NCBI RefSeq assembly: GCF_018100805.1
Contig: NZ_JAGJEA010000009.1
Span: forward strand, 62,001 to 126,000
Length of the DNA stretch: 64,000 nucleotides
Origin: Aquimarina sp. MMG016
GTDB taxonomy: Bacteria > Bacteroidota > Bacteroidia > Flavobacteriales > Flavobacteriaceae
Direction: 5' to 3'
A model generated the notes under the pieces. It searched no databases and was not told where the DNA came from. It worked only from the letters and a program-made list of their open reading frames with translations. The position numbers and the translations under genes were made by a program. Positions 27,406-37,500 of this stretch are shown here, piece after piece; positions within the stretch are counted from its first letter, which is position 1, and each line of letters begins with the position of its first letter.

Positions 27406-28119
27406 ATGAATTTTAATAAGACTTCTTTCTTATTAGTAAGCTTACTAGTAATAGTAACTTCTTTGGTTGCACAAGATCAAAACGACTCCAAATATTACAT
27501 CGGGATCTCAGCTGGATCTAGTTTCCCGTTAGGGGATTTTAAAGATGTATCTGAAAACAATGCAAACTCCGGTTTCGCCGAAACCGGAGCTAAATTTGAT
27601 ATCTACGGTGGATATCGATTTCAGGAAAAGCTAATCCTAACGGGAACCATCAGATTGCAAAGGTATTCTACAGATACAAATGATTTAATAAACTCTCTAG
27701 AGATTAACAACCCTGGAATTAATTTTACGAATGATTCCGATAATTGGAACGTATTGTATCTATTGGCCGGACTTGCCTATCAAATTGATATTTCCAAAAA
27801 GTTTGCTGTATCACCACGTATTGGTATAGGTCCTATGATTGTTAATAGTCCTGATATTTTTGTAACCGCAACAAATGGTTCCTCTACAGTTAATTACCAG
27901 AGAGATGGTGATGCTGTTACAGGTTTTGGATATGAAATCGGTATTGGTCTAAAAAGAGATTTAGGAAAGCATTTCGCACTGATGCCCACTTTTACATTTA
28001 CAGGTGGTTTTATTACCATAGAAAGCGCGACAAGAATTGGAGGAGTAATTGTATACTCAGAATATCAACCTAATATCATCACATTCAACTTGGGATTGTC
28101 TTTGGCATATAAGTTTTAA
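27406..28119 (+). CDS. Outer-membrane beta-barrel protein
   Basis: 237 residues with a signal peptide (ending SLVAQ) and a sequence of alternating amphipathic strands with glycine-rich turns: YYIGISAGSSFPLGDF opens the barrel and ITFNLGLSLAYKF closes it with the C-terminal aromatic residue expected for barrel assembly. This is the OmpW/PorT-like outer membrane beta-barrel class, size suggesting eight to ten strands. The specific role is not readable. It shares a probable transcript with the gene before it. Confidence 0.8.
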   Translation: MNFNKTSFLLVSLLVIVTSLVAQDQNDSKYYIGISAGSSFPLGDFKDVSENNANSGFAETGAKFDIYGGYRFQEKLILTGTIRLQRYSTDTNDLINSLEINNPGINFTNDSDNWNVLYLLAGLAYQIDISKKFAVSPRIGIGPMIVNSPDIFVTATNGSSTVNYQRDGDAVTGFGYEIGIGLKRDLGKHFALMPTFTFTGGFITIESATRIGGVIVYSEYQPNIITFNLGLSLAYKF

Positions 28120-28250
28120 TATATCATCCCTGAAAACGAAATTTCTCTCCGTTATTCCTTTCGACAAAAACAGGGCGTTATTTCCGTATTCACCTTTATC
28201 ACTATAATCAACAGTATCGTAATACTGAATTATTAATACACCCTACATAA

Positions 28251-29105
28251 ATGAATAAAATAAGTTTACTAATACTTATGATCCTGATTATGGGTTGCAA
28301 CAGTGGTCCGGATTACATATTATCCGATCAAAATCCTCCTGTTACTAAAGAAAGGAAAGCTAAAATAATCTCTGCCTTTTTTGGCTTAGATAATTCGCTT
28401 CCACTAATATCTGCCGGTCTATGGAGTGATGCTCCCGGACAGGATGGAATGCCGTTGGTATTCTCCCATGAGCTAGATCCCAATACACTAGATCCGCAAG
28501 ATTTCTTAATTACCACTGCAAACGGAGAAAAAAAGCAAGTAGACTTTGTAACGTTAAAGCCTGCTTCGGAAGCATTTGAACTAAGAACAGTGCTACTAAT
28601 TGGCGAATACGGAAATGCGCCAGAAAATGAACCTGTACAGATAGAAATTATTGGCCTACTACGAAGTAGAGATGGGCAAGAGATACAAGGACAGAAAATT
28701 GCAGTAACTCCGCTGGCTGATGGTCCATTTATAAGCTACGCAGAACATTTTATTATTGACGAAGCATATCCTTATAACAATGAGAAAACAGGTTGCGATT
28801 GCCCAAAAGATAGAACTACAACTGTCGTACGAACTGTATGGGCAGGAGGAATTGTTGCCACTAATGGCGAAGAACTCGGACATGATCAATTAGAAAACTT
28901 TACCATCACCCTAAAAAGAGATGAAGACTCCATTAAAGTCAAACCTTTTCAGATAGCAGATCTTAACGACAATGATAATAATATTGACTTATGTATTAAA
29001 GAGGAAGGTACTCCGATATCCGTAGAGGTAGATAAACATATTGTAATCGATCCTAATGGCGACCGGAATCCCAAAACCTCATCATCAATTGTATCCAGAT
29101 GGTAA
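28251..29105 (+). CDS. Lipoprotein of unknown function
   Basis: 284 residues with a lipoprotein signal (MNKISLLILMILIMGCNSG; lipid-attached Cys16). The mature protein has a section resembling an Ig-like fold that describes an exposed beta domain (VFSHELDPNTLDPQDFLITT, typical of SbsA_Ig-like domains), and a later CDCPKDRTTTVVRTVWAGG stretch with two closely spaced cysteines. No enzyme motif is visible. It opens a run of eight same-strand genes with gaps of 5-58 bp that ends in the RND efflux system and an ion channel. Confidence 0.65.
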   Translation: MNKISLLILMILIMGCNSGPDYILSDQNPPVTKERKAKIISAFFGLDNSLPLISAGLWSDAPGQDGMPLVFSHELDPNTLDPQDFLITTANGEKKQVDFVTLKPASEAFELRTVLLIGEYGNAPENEPVQIEIIGLLRSRDGQEIQGQKIAVTPLADGPFISYAEHFIIDEAYPYNNEKTGCDCPKDRTTTVVRTVWAGGIVATNGEELGHDQLENFTITLKRDEDSIKVKPFQIADLNDNDNNIDLCIKEEGTPISVEVDKHIVIDPNGDRNPKTSSSIVSRW

Positions 29106-29137
29106 TTACAAATCAGACGATAATCAATAAAAGAGCT

Positions 29138-29527
29138 ATGAAGAAAATAAAGGTAATGATCATTATAATTATTATTACTCAAATGGTAGATGCCATACTG
29201 CATCTTAGTTCGGATCGCATTGAACCATTAAGGTTTACTGCCAACTTAGTTATCATTTTATCGGTTGCCAGTAGTTTAAACTTTAAGAAAAAAAGTTTTA
29301 ACATACTCATGTGGAGCCTTTTTCTTTATGTGCTTCTAAATTCTATTTGGTTTGTTGCATATATGATGAAAGTCATCTATGAAAATACCGAATTGCCAGA
29401 GCTTTTTTTCTTCTTCTTTTTTCTTCTCCTGACAATTATTTTCCAATTTTTTATGATCAAAATAAACCTTAACATAAAAAGTAAAATTGATTTAGAAAAC
29501 ATTAAATCATTTAAAATCAAACTATAA
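29138..29527 (+). CDS. Four-helix membrane protein of unknown function
   Basis: About 129 residues from the ATG at 29138 (MKKIKVMIIIIIITQMVD). An in-frame ATG at 29099 overlapping the previous stop is also possible and would add 13 residues. Four hydrophobic segments cover most of the chain, including an extreme ELFFFFFFLLLTIIFQFFMI stretch. The tail is charged and basic. No family recognised. It sits in the middle of the efflux run, so an inner-membrane accessory role is conceivable. Confidence 0.6.
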   Translation: MKKIKVMIIIIIITQMVDAILHLSSDRIEPLRFTANLVIILSVASSLNFKKKSFNILMWSLFLYVLLNSIWFVAYMMKVIYENTELPELFFFFFFLLLTIIFQFFMIKINLNIKSKIDLENIKSFKIKL

Positions 29528-29550
29528 ATAAACTATTAAATCATTGTATT

Positions 29551-30195
29551 ATGAAAATTAATCTAAAAAATATAATATCATTTTTATTATGTACCTCTGT
29601 CCTGACTCTCGGATATTCTCAGAACAAAACCTTGGTAGAAGGAACCTCTGAAGCAATAGGTAAAGATTTAGATTTAGAAGCAGTAGCCGTATTATTTGGA
29701 GAATCAAAAAACCTCGAAGATTTCGAAAAAAAACTAAATAGCCCGGAAACTAAAATTTCTAACCTGGATCTAAACAATGACGGTGCGGTAGATTATTTAA
29801 GAGTAGTCGACACTTCTCAAAAAGACACCCATTTGATTACGGTACAAGCTGCGGTAGCCAAGGATACTTTTCAGGATGTAGCTGTTATAAATGTCGAAAA
29901 AGATCCTACCGGAACTACCAAGGTGGTCATTACCGGAAATGTAAAATTATATGGCCCAGATTATGTAATTATCCCTACCTACAAAACTTCTCCAATTATT
30001 ATAACCTGGTTCTGGGGACCTGCATACAGACTTTGGGTGTCGCCTTACTATTATAGATACTACCCAAACTATTACAGACCTTGGCCAACCTATACTACTA
30101 CAAGGTATAGAACCGCAGTACGCAGGAATGTAAATGTACGCACCACTACATTTAGAGGTCCATACTCTACAAGACGAGTTCGGGTGAGATACTAA
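29551..30195 (+). CDS. Secreted protein with EF-hand-like motif and Tyr/Arg-rich tail
   Basis: 214 residues with a signal peptide (ending GYSQ). A DLNNDGAVDYLRV segment near residue 73 resembles a calcium-binding EF-hand/dockerin loop; the surrounding text (TKISNLDLN ... LITVQAAVAKDTFQDVAVI) is otherwise unassigned. After a hydrophobic PIIITWFWGPAYRLWV stretch the last 55 residues are dominated by tyrosine, arginine, proline and threonine (YYYRYYPNYYRPWPTYTTT; TTRYRTAVRRNVNVRTTT). Such tails are seen in envelope proteins of Bacteroidota whose role is unknown. Part of the run leading to the RND genes. Confidence 0.6.
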   Translation: MKINLKNIISFLLCTSVLTLGYSQNKTLVEGTSEAIGKDLDLEAVAVLFGESKNLEDFEKKLNSPETKISNLDLNNDGAVDYLRVVDTSQKDTHLITVQAAVAKDTFQDVAVINVEKDPTGTTKVVITGNVKLYGPDYVIIPTYKTSPIIITWFWGPAYRLWVSPYYYRYYPNYYRPWPTYTTTRYRTAVRRNVNVRTTTFRGPYSTRRVRVRY

Positions 30196-30221
30196 CATAT
30201 GAATCAGATAATTATAATAGC

Positions 30222-30959
30222 ATGAAAAAATTAACATTCTTTTTTGTAGTAGCTCTACTATATGCCATAACATCTTGCAAAAACCAGGATTTTTCTAATA
30301 ATATTCCCGCGGTTGAACAAACACAGTTTACTAAGCCTCCTAAAAACTTGCGTGATTATAGATATGGAGAAGTGATTCCAATATTTCAAAATAGCACTAC
30401 CATCTATATAGAAGTATACAATACTATAGGTTTAAACGAACTTCCGGCAGAACAATGGGAAAAACTAAATGCCGAGGAGCTAGCAGAAAGCTATGGAGCT
30501 AAAATGGTGCGATTAAACGGGCCAAGATATTGGGTTTTAAATTCGATGCGAGGAAGTGGGAAAACCGTGAATGGAAAAACTGTTGATTTTGAAGGTATTG
30601 AAATGACACTTAGAGCAACCTTGGAGTTTAAAATTTGGGATGGATCCGCACTTGAGGAGCATTACTCGGATAATGAAGTAAACAGAGAAACAATTTGGAT
30701 GTATCATAAAGGAAATATGGTCTATGAATTAACAAATCCGGATGGAGAGATATATCGAATGCAATCCTACTCTCAAGAAATTGATCCGACCTTAAGTATT
30801 AGGGACTTAGAAAAGTTACAAGAACGTCTCCAACTTCCAAAAGGATGGTCTTATCATTTTCGAATACTAGAAGAAAATTCCGAACTCAACTCAAACGGAA
30901 AAGCCTATGTGATTACAGATGATCTGAACAATACTTATCAAAAAATAAATGCTCATTAG
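30222..30959 (+). CDS. Lipoprotein of unknown function
   Basis: 245 residues with a lipoprotein signal (FFVVALLYAITSCKN; Cys19). The mature part is soluble, with no recognised motif. It contains RYWVLNSMRGSGKTVNGKTV and YRMQSYSQEIDPTLSIRDLE segments and a terminal PKGWSYHFRILEE region, a pattern seen in uncharacterised periplasmic proteins. It follows the Tyr/Arg-rich secreted protein by 26 bp and precedes the TolC-like gene by 58 bp. Confidence 0.6.
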   Translation: MKKLTFFFVVALLYAITSCKNQDFSNNIPAVEQTQFTKPPKNLRDYRYGEVIPIFQNSTTIYIEVYNTIGLNELPAEQWEKLNAEELAESYGAKMVRLNGPRYWVLNSMRGSGKTVNGKTVDFEGIEMTLRATLEFKIWDGSALEEHYSDNEVNRETIWMYHKGNMVYELTNPDGEIYRMQSYSQEIDPTLSIRDLEKLQERLQLPKGWSYHFRILEENSELNSNGKAYVITDDLNNTYQKINAH

Positions 30960-31017
30960 ATAAGAGCATTAGTCTTTCTGTTCATATAGGTTCCTCACTA
31001 TCCTAAACCATTACATA

Positions 31018-33408
31018 ATGAAACAAAAAAGAGTTCCAAACACTCAACCAAATACTGCCTTTAAAAGTTTTTACGCACTTTTACTATTGCTTACTTTAAT
31101 CGCTTGTAAAACCATTACAGCACAAGATTTAAAAATTGGTATCATTTCTGATTTTGAAGAAAACAACTCTTTATTAACCAATTTTAAAGATAATCTTTCC
31201 AACGAAATAAAGAAGACCATTGGTTCTTCAAATAAAGCTTCTATTAATGATAACGATTTCATAGTAACTGATACCAGCGTCCCGAAAACTATTGAGTCGT
31301 ATAAACTTCTGTCACAAAGATGTGACATCGTTATTGTTATAGGGCTTTTGGCTACAAAGACCATTTTGGCTAATTCAACACTAAGAAAACCTACATTAGC
31401 AATAGGTATTTCTAACGTGGATTTACAGGAAATTCCAACTACAGCAGAAGGAACTTCTGGCAAAAAAAACTTCTCCTATATCCTCACTTCTAGAAATATT
31501 GTTGAAGAACTTACCCAGTTTTATGAAATGATTCCCTTTCAAAACTTGGCAATTCTCGTACACGAGAAAACTGCTTCGGCTATGAATGGAAATAATCTGC
31601 GACAACGATTAGATTTCATTTCCAGAGAATTCAATGCTAAAATTCAACCAGTATTGGTTTCGGATGATATTCAAGATTCCCTACAAGGAATATCAAATGA
31701 AACCGATGCTGTTGTAGTTGCTTTGTCCTACGAATTTGGTGAAGAAAAGATTAAAGAAATCTCTGACTACCTAATTTCAAAATCACTTCCCTCCTATTCT
31801 CCCTCAAAAGATTATGTTGATCTGGGAATTCTATCAGGTTTATCTTCTGATAATAGCACATTATCAATTCTCAGAAAACTTGCTATCATGGTCGATGATA
31901 TCCGAAGAGGAGCCAAAGCAGAAAATCTACCGGTAACGTTAGGTTCCAGAAAACAGCTTTATTTTAATATGGAAACTAGTAGAAAAATTGGGTTTTCTCC
32001 TAAATTTCAAACATTATTTACCGCTAATCTGATAGGTCAAAATGAATTAGAAAATCAGCAAAAATACACTTTAAACGATATTATAAGAAAATCGATTGAA
32101 GAAAACCTTACTGTACAAATTAGTCAGAAAGATCTGGAAATTGCTGCTCAAAATGTACGTGAAGCTACATCAAATTATCTCCCTACGGCAAATGTGCAAT
32201 TACAGGGCAAGCAGATTAATGAAGATGCTACGAATGAACTATTTGGTCAGTCAGAAAGAACATTAACCCAGGCAGCAGGATTAGAGCAAGTCATTTATTC
32301 GGAATCTGTTATAGCCAATATAAGAATTCAAAAATATATCGAAGAAGCTCAAAAACAAGCTACCAAACTACAGATCAACAACACAATTTATGAGGCTTAC
32401 AGAACATACCTAAATATTCTTTTAGTAAAATCCAATTTAACGATCCAAAAGGAAAACTTGGAAGTACTGAAGAAAAATCTGGAACTAGCACAAATTCAAT
32501 CTCAAATAGGCGCCGCTAATAAAAGTGATGTGTATCGATGGGAGTCAGAAGTTGCTAATGCCACTCAGTTAGTGATCGAGGTACAGACCGATCTTATCTT
32601 CGCTAAGTCGCAATTGAATCTGTTTCTTAATAATTCATTAGATCCCTCTTTTGATATTGAAGATGTAAGTTTAGAAGACAATTTATTCAGTTTTTATCAG
32701 AACAACCTACTGCCACACGAAATTCGGACTCCGGAAGACATCAGAAATGTTTCAAAATTTCTTACGGACTTTGCAAATGAAAATTATCCCGGAATTAAGC
32801 AAGTGGATTATTCCATAAAGGCATTAGAACGGCAGCAAAAAATGAATAAAAGAGCCTATTACTTGCCAAACTTATCATTAGGAGTTAATCAATCTGGGAT
32901 ACTTAATCGATCAGGAGCTGCTTCAGAACCTACACCCAATAGTAATTTTATTGATACTAACTGGAGCGTTTCAGTAAATCTTTCCTATCCAATTTTTGAC
33001 GGAAATCGAAGAGCGATTGCGCTCCGTAAAACAAAAATCGAAAAAGAGCAATTGTCGCTTCAAAAAAATGCATTATCCAACGATGTGTTTCTTAATGTTC
33101 AGAGAAATATGATCGACTTGGTCACCGCAAAAACGAACATCAATTTTTCAAAAACATCTGCAAATAACTCCTGGAAGAATTTCGAGATTACACAAGATTT
33201 TTATCGTCAGGGATCTATCTCTATAGTTCAGTTATTTGACGCTCAAAATGCTGCTCTTCAAGCAAAATTGAATTATATCAATTCCGTGTATCAATATGTT
33301 TTGGCTTTTGTCTCCTTGGAAAATAGCATTGGATATTTTAGTCTTTTGGCAAACCCACAGGAAAAATCAGATTTTGAAAATAGATTGAAATCCTATCGTG
33401 CCAAATAA
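31018..33408 (+). CDS. TolC-family outer membrane protein fused to an ABC substrate-binding-like domain
   Basis: 796 residues. After a signal sequence (hydrophobic ~18-34) comes a ~310-residue domain with the fold pattern of ABC_sub_bind periplasmic proteins: KIGIISDFEENNSLL, CDIVIVIGLLATKTIL, RKPTLAIGISNVDLQ, FQNLAILVHEKT, and AVVVALSYEFGEEKI. From about residue 350 the protein is a standard TolC/OEP efflux duct of long helices: YTLNDIIRKSIEENLTVQIS, YEAYRTYLNILLVKSNLT, and a second repeat ending YVLAFVSLENSIG. It is the outer-membrane part of the RND system encoded next. The fused sensor-like domain is the odd part. The single uninterrupted frame argues against an assembly artefact. Confidence 0.85.
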   Translation: MKQKRVPNTQPNTAFKSFYALLLLLTLIACKTITAQDLKIGIISDFEENNSLLTNFKDNLSNEIKKTIGSSNKASINDNDFIVTDTSVPKTIESYKLLSQRCDIVIVIGLLATKTILANSTLRKPTLAIGISNVDLQEIPTTAEGTSGKKNFSYILTSRNIVEELTQFYEMIPFQNLAILVHEKTASAMNGNNLRQRLDFISREFNAKIQPVLVSDDIQDSLQGISNETDAVVVALSYEFGEEKIKEISDYLISKSLPSYSPSKDYVDLGILSGLSSDNSTLSILRKLAIMVDDIRRGAKAENLPVTLGSRKQLYFNMETSRKIGFSPKFQTLFTANLIGQNELENQQKYTLNDIIRKSIEENLTVQISQKDLEIAAQNVREATSNYLPTANVQLQGKQINEDATNELFGQSERTLTQAAGLEQVIYSESVIANIRIQKYIEEAQKQATKLQINNTIYEAYRTYLNILLVKSNLTIQKENLEVLKKNLELAQIQSQIGAANKSDVYRWESEVANATQLVIEVQTDLIFAKSQLNLFLNNSLDPSFDIEDVSLEDNLFSFYQNNLLPHEIRTPEDIRNVSKFLTDFANENYPGIKQVDYSIKALERQQKMNKRAYYLPNLSLGVNQSGILNRSGAASEPTPNSNFIDTNWSVSVNLSYPIFDGNRRAIALRKTKIEKEQLSLQKNALSNDVFLNVQRNMIDLVTAKTNINFSKTSANNSWKNFEITQDFYRQGSISIVQLFDAQNAALQAKLNYINSVYQYVLAFVSLENSIGYFSLLANPQEKSDFENRLKSYRAK

Positions 33409-33457
33409 CAATTTCAAAACTCAATCTCACTCATACTAAAAATAACAAACTACTATA

Positions 33458-34564
33458 ATGATGAAACCAAAAACATTTATTCTACAAGACATAAAAGTAG
33501 TATTTATGGTATTCGTAGTACAACTCATGCTATTCTCTTGTAACAACACTGAAAAAAAAGAAGTACAACAAGAACTAAAGACCGTTAAATACGCTTCTAT
33601 AACCTCATCTGGTGGCTTACAGAAAAAAACCTTTACCGGAGAATCTAGATCTGGATCCGAAACAAATTTAAGTTTTAGGATGAGCGGTCTTATCACAGAA
33701 ATTAATGCTAAAATTGGAGAACGCGTAAAAAAAGGAAAACTTCTTGCAAAATTGGATACCAAAGATATTGATCTTAGCTACCAGCAAGTAAAAGTTTCAG
33801 TAGGAAGTTCTAAAGTACAAATGGAAACTGCAAAATCTGAATTAGATCGTGTAAAACAATTGTATCAATCTCAAAGTGCCTCATTAAATGATTTGGAAAA
33901 TGCCAGAAATGCCTATGCAGGAGCCAGAGCAAGTTATGAGTCTAATCTAAAGTCTCAAAGTCTACAAGGGTCACAATATGCATACGCGCAAATAAAATCC
34001 CCTATTAGCGGTGTGATTTCCAAAATTACTGCAGAAATTAATGAATTTGCCCAAGCTGGATCACCCATTATTACCATGGATTCCGGTGATGGAGATATAG
34101 AACTTAATATTGGTGTTCCAGAAACCTATATTTCTAAGGTAGCCATTTCCGATAAGGTCGAAATAAGCATAAATAATAAAACACTTTCTGGAGTTGTAAC
34201 CGAGGTTGGTTATTCGTCTTCTGGTTCTACATTTCCTGTTATCATAAAACTAACAAATCCCGGAAACGATATAAGACCAGGAGTGCCTGCTTCAGCTACT
34301 TTTAGCTTTGGATCCGATACAGATGCACAAAAACTTTTATCCCCAACAAAAGCAATTGGCCAAGATGCCAATGGAAATTTTGTATTTAAACTAGTTCCTA
34401 CCGAATCGGATATCTATACGGTTCAGAAGACCGTGATTGAAATTGGCCAATTAACCGAAGAAGGCTTCGTAATACTTTCTGGAATAACGGAAAATGAACT
34501 TGTCGCAGTTGCTGGATTAAGCTCCCTATATGATGGTATGAATGTAAAACTTCTGGAAAACTAA
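33458..34564 (+). CDS. RND efflux periplasmic adaptor (membrane fusion protein)
   Basis: 368 residues with a lipoprotein-type signal (VVQLMLFSCNN). The order of domains is typical of HlyD/AcrA adaptors: a beta-barrel/lipoyl half (FRMSGLITEINAKIGERVKKGKLLAKLD), an alpha-helical hairpin (~95-155, coiled coil), the second lipoyl half (YAQIKSPISGVISKITAEINEFAQAG), then beta-barrel and membrane-proximal domains. It bridges the inner-membrane pump encoded 5 bp downstream and the TolC-like duct encoded 49 bp upstream. Confidence 0.93.
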   Translation: MMKPKTFILQDIKVVFMVFVVQLMLFSCNNTEKKEVQQELKTVKYASITSSGGLQKKTFTGESRSGSETNLSFRMSGLITEINAKIGERVKKGKLLAKLDTKDIDLSYQQVKVSVGSSKVQMETAKSELDRVKQLYQSQSASLNDLENARNAYAGARASYESNLKSQSLQGSQYAYAQIKSPISGVISKITAEINEFAQAGSPIITMDSGDGDIELNIGVPETYISKVAISDKVEISINNKTLSGVVTEVGYSSSGSTFPVIIKLTNPGNDIRPGVPASATFSFGSDTDAQKLLSPTKAIGQDANGNFVFKLVPTESDIYTVQKTVIEIGQLTEEGFVILSGITENELVAVAGLSSLYDGMNVKLLEN

Positions 34565-34569
34565 CAACT

Positions 34570-37500
34570 ATGAATCTTACAGGTCTTACACTTAAAAATA
34601 ACAGGGTTACAATCATGTGTCTTATCATTATTGTAATCCTTGGTTTGGTAGAGTATGGAAAACTATCTAGAGATAGCATGCCTAGTTTTACAGTGCGTAC
34701 AGCCACTATTGTTACTAAATTTCCTGGCGCTAATCCAGAACGAGTAGAATCTTTAATTAGCGAGCAGGTTGAAAAAATTATTCAGGAAATTCCTGAAGTT
34801 AAAACAATAACAAGTACAAACCGTACTGGTCTATCTGTAATCAGGGTATCGCTTTACGATAATGTGAAAGAAAAAGATATTCAACCGTTATGGGATCGAG
34901 CACGAAGAAAAATAGAATCAATCAAAAATGATTTACCAGACGGAATCTCTGGTCCTGATCTTGACGACGAAGATATTGGCGTCGTCTACGGAATCTTTGT
35001 AGGATTAGAATCAGATGGTTTTGAGTATGTAGAAATCAAGGAATATGCAGATGAATTAAGAGATGAACTAATAGCATTATCGGATGCTGCCAAAGTTGTT
35101 ATTGGTGGTGAAACAGAAGAAAGAATATATATCGAATATGAAGATGCCCAACTATCAAAACTAGGGCTTTCTGCTGGTAAACTCCAGACGATTATCTCCA
35201 CAAGTAATATTATCATTCCTTCAGGAGAAGTGACCTTAGGTGAAGAAAAAATCACGGTCGAATCCTCTGGGAATTTTGAATCTATAGATGCTTTAAAAAA
35301 CCTTCTTATCAAAACGGGAAAAAATGGAGAGATGATTCCTCTTGGAGAAATCACAACGGTTCGAAGAGGATACATTACACCAAAAAAGAATATGGTTCGT
35401 ATCAACGGAAATGATGCTTTAGCATTATATGTTTCCTTAAAAGAAAATGCAAATATCATACATCTTGGAAAACGCATAGATGAAGTTCTGGTAGCGTATA
35501 ATAAAAAACTACCTGTAGGAATGAAGGCTTTACGAATTGCTTCTCAGGACGAAGATGTACAATTCAAAATTTCAGACTTTGTAGGTAATCTTATTCAAAG
35601 TGTCATCATAGTTCTATTCGTAGTATTACTTATCTTAGGTTGGAGAGCTGGTGTTGTTATTACAAGTTTAATTCCAACTACTATGATTATGACCTTCTGG
35701 GTAATGAGCCTTTTTAATGTTGGGCTTAATCAAGTTACATTAGCTTCTCTAATCATGGCATTAGGTCTCTTAGTGGATAATGGGATTGTAATGATTGAAT
35801 CACTTTTGGAAAAACTGGAAGCAGGCCAATCAAAATTTGAAGCCGCAGTAAACTCCTGTAAAGAATTTATGATCCCATTATTAATTTCATCCTTAACAAC
35901 CTGTGCCGCTTTTATGTCTTTTTACCTTGCACAATCTGTTATGGGAGAAATCATGGGAAATATATTTTTGGTGATTACCATGGCATTACTATCCTCATGG
36001 TTACTAGCTTTTACTGTAATCCCCATATTTGGAACAGCTTTATTAAAAATAAAACATCACCAAAAAGACAAAAAAACTCTATTTGATAGAATCAATGTAC
36101 ATTACAATCGCTTTTTAAAAGTAAGTCTTGCAAAACCCTGGCATATCATAATATCTATTACTGTCTTATTTATGATGGCTATGTATGGTTTCAGCAAAGT
36201 TCCATCCATTTTTATGCCTCCTAGCGATCGCCAATTAATAACGGTTGAAGTGAACTTACCGTTAGGAACTACGATTGAGCAAACCACAGAAAACATTACC
36301 AAAATAGAACAATTTATAAAAGATGATTTGTTAATTGAGGAAGGAAGAGAAACGGGGGTTCTTAGTTGGTCTTCTTATATCGGAAGAGGTCCGGAATCTT
36401 ATGATTTGGGATACAGCCAAGACCAACCGAACTCTTCCTATGCGTATATGCTACTAAACACTAGTTCTAATCAAGCAAACGATTTGGTAATAAAAAAACT
36501 AAATGCTTTTACTAAAAACAACCTTCTGGATGCTGATGTAAAGGTGAAAAGATTAACCGGTGCAGGAGGGTCAAGCGTACCTATTGAGGTTCGCTTATCT
36601 GGAGAAGATCCTGATGAGTTATTTAAAATTGCCAATGAGATAAAAGTAAAATTAACACAAATTCAAGGCACAAAAAATGTTGGCGACAATTGGGGGCCAA
36701 AAATAAAAAAGGTTTATGTAGACATTGACGAAAACAAATTATCAAGATCAGGATTAACCAATCAAGATGTAGCGCTATCTTTAAATACTGCCTTATCTGG
36801 ATATAGCGTGGGCGAATATCGAGAAGATAAAGAGAACATCCCTATTGTGATGACCGATCAAAATAGGGAAACACTAAGCTATTCGGACTTGGAGACTTTG
36901 CGTGTATATTCTCAAAACACCGGAAAAAATGTAGCGTTGATACAGGTAGCTTCTATATCACCACAATGGGTATTTTCGAAAATACTGAGAAGGAACCTTA
37001 AAAGATCCCTTACTATAGAATCTGAAGTTGTATCTGGCTATCTAACTTCAGATATAGTCAAGGAATTAAAAGAATGGTTATCTGAACAAAGTACAACCTG
37101 GAAAAGTGGATACACCTATGAATTGGGTGGAGACGCAGAGAGTAGTAATGATGCTATGGGTGCCATTGCAGAAAACCTGCCTATTTCTTTTTTTATTATT
37201 ATTCTTTTACTGGTACTTCAGTTTAACTCCTTCAGAAAAGCCGCTATTATATTGTTTACCATCCCACTTGCCATTGTAGGAGTTACTGGTGGTCTTTTAG
37301 GAACAGGTGCTTTTTTCAGTTTTACTGCTTTTTTAGGTATTATTTCCTTAGCGGGAATTATAATTAATGATGCTATTGTTTTGGTAGACAAAATTAATTT
37401 TGAAATTGTTTCAGGAAATGGATTAGAAGCCAGCATTATCAAAGCATCCAATGATCGTTTTAGCCCTATTTTGCTCACTACACTAACTACTTCTTGTGGT

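Noticed and set aside
35764..35790. Asp-Asn in place of Asp-Asp in the RND pump proton relay
   Set aside because: DN variants are frequent in related HAE-type pumps, so this is not evidence of a broken pump.
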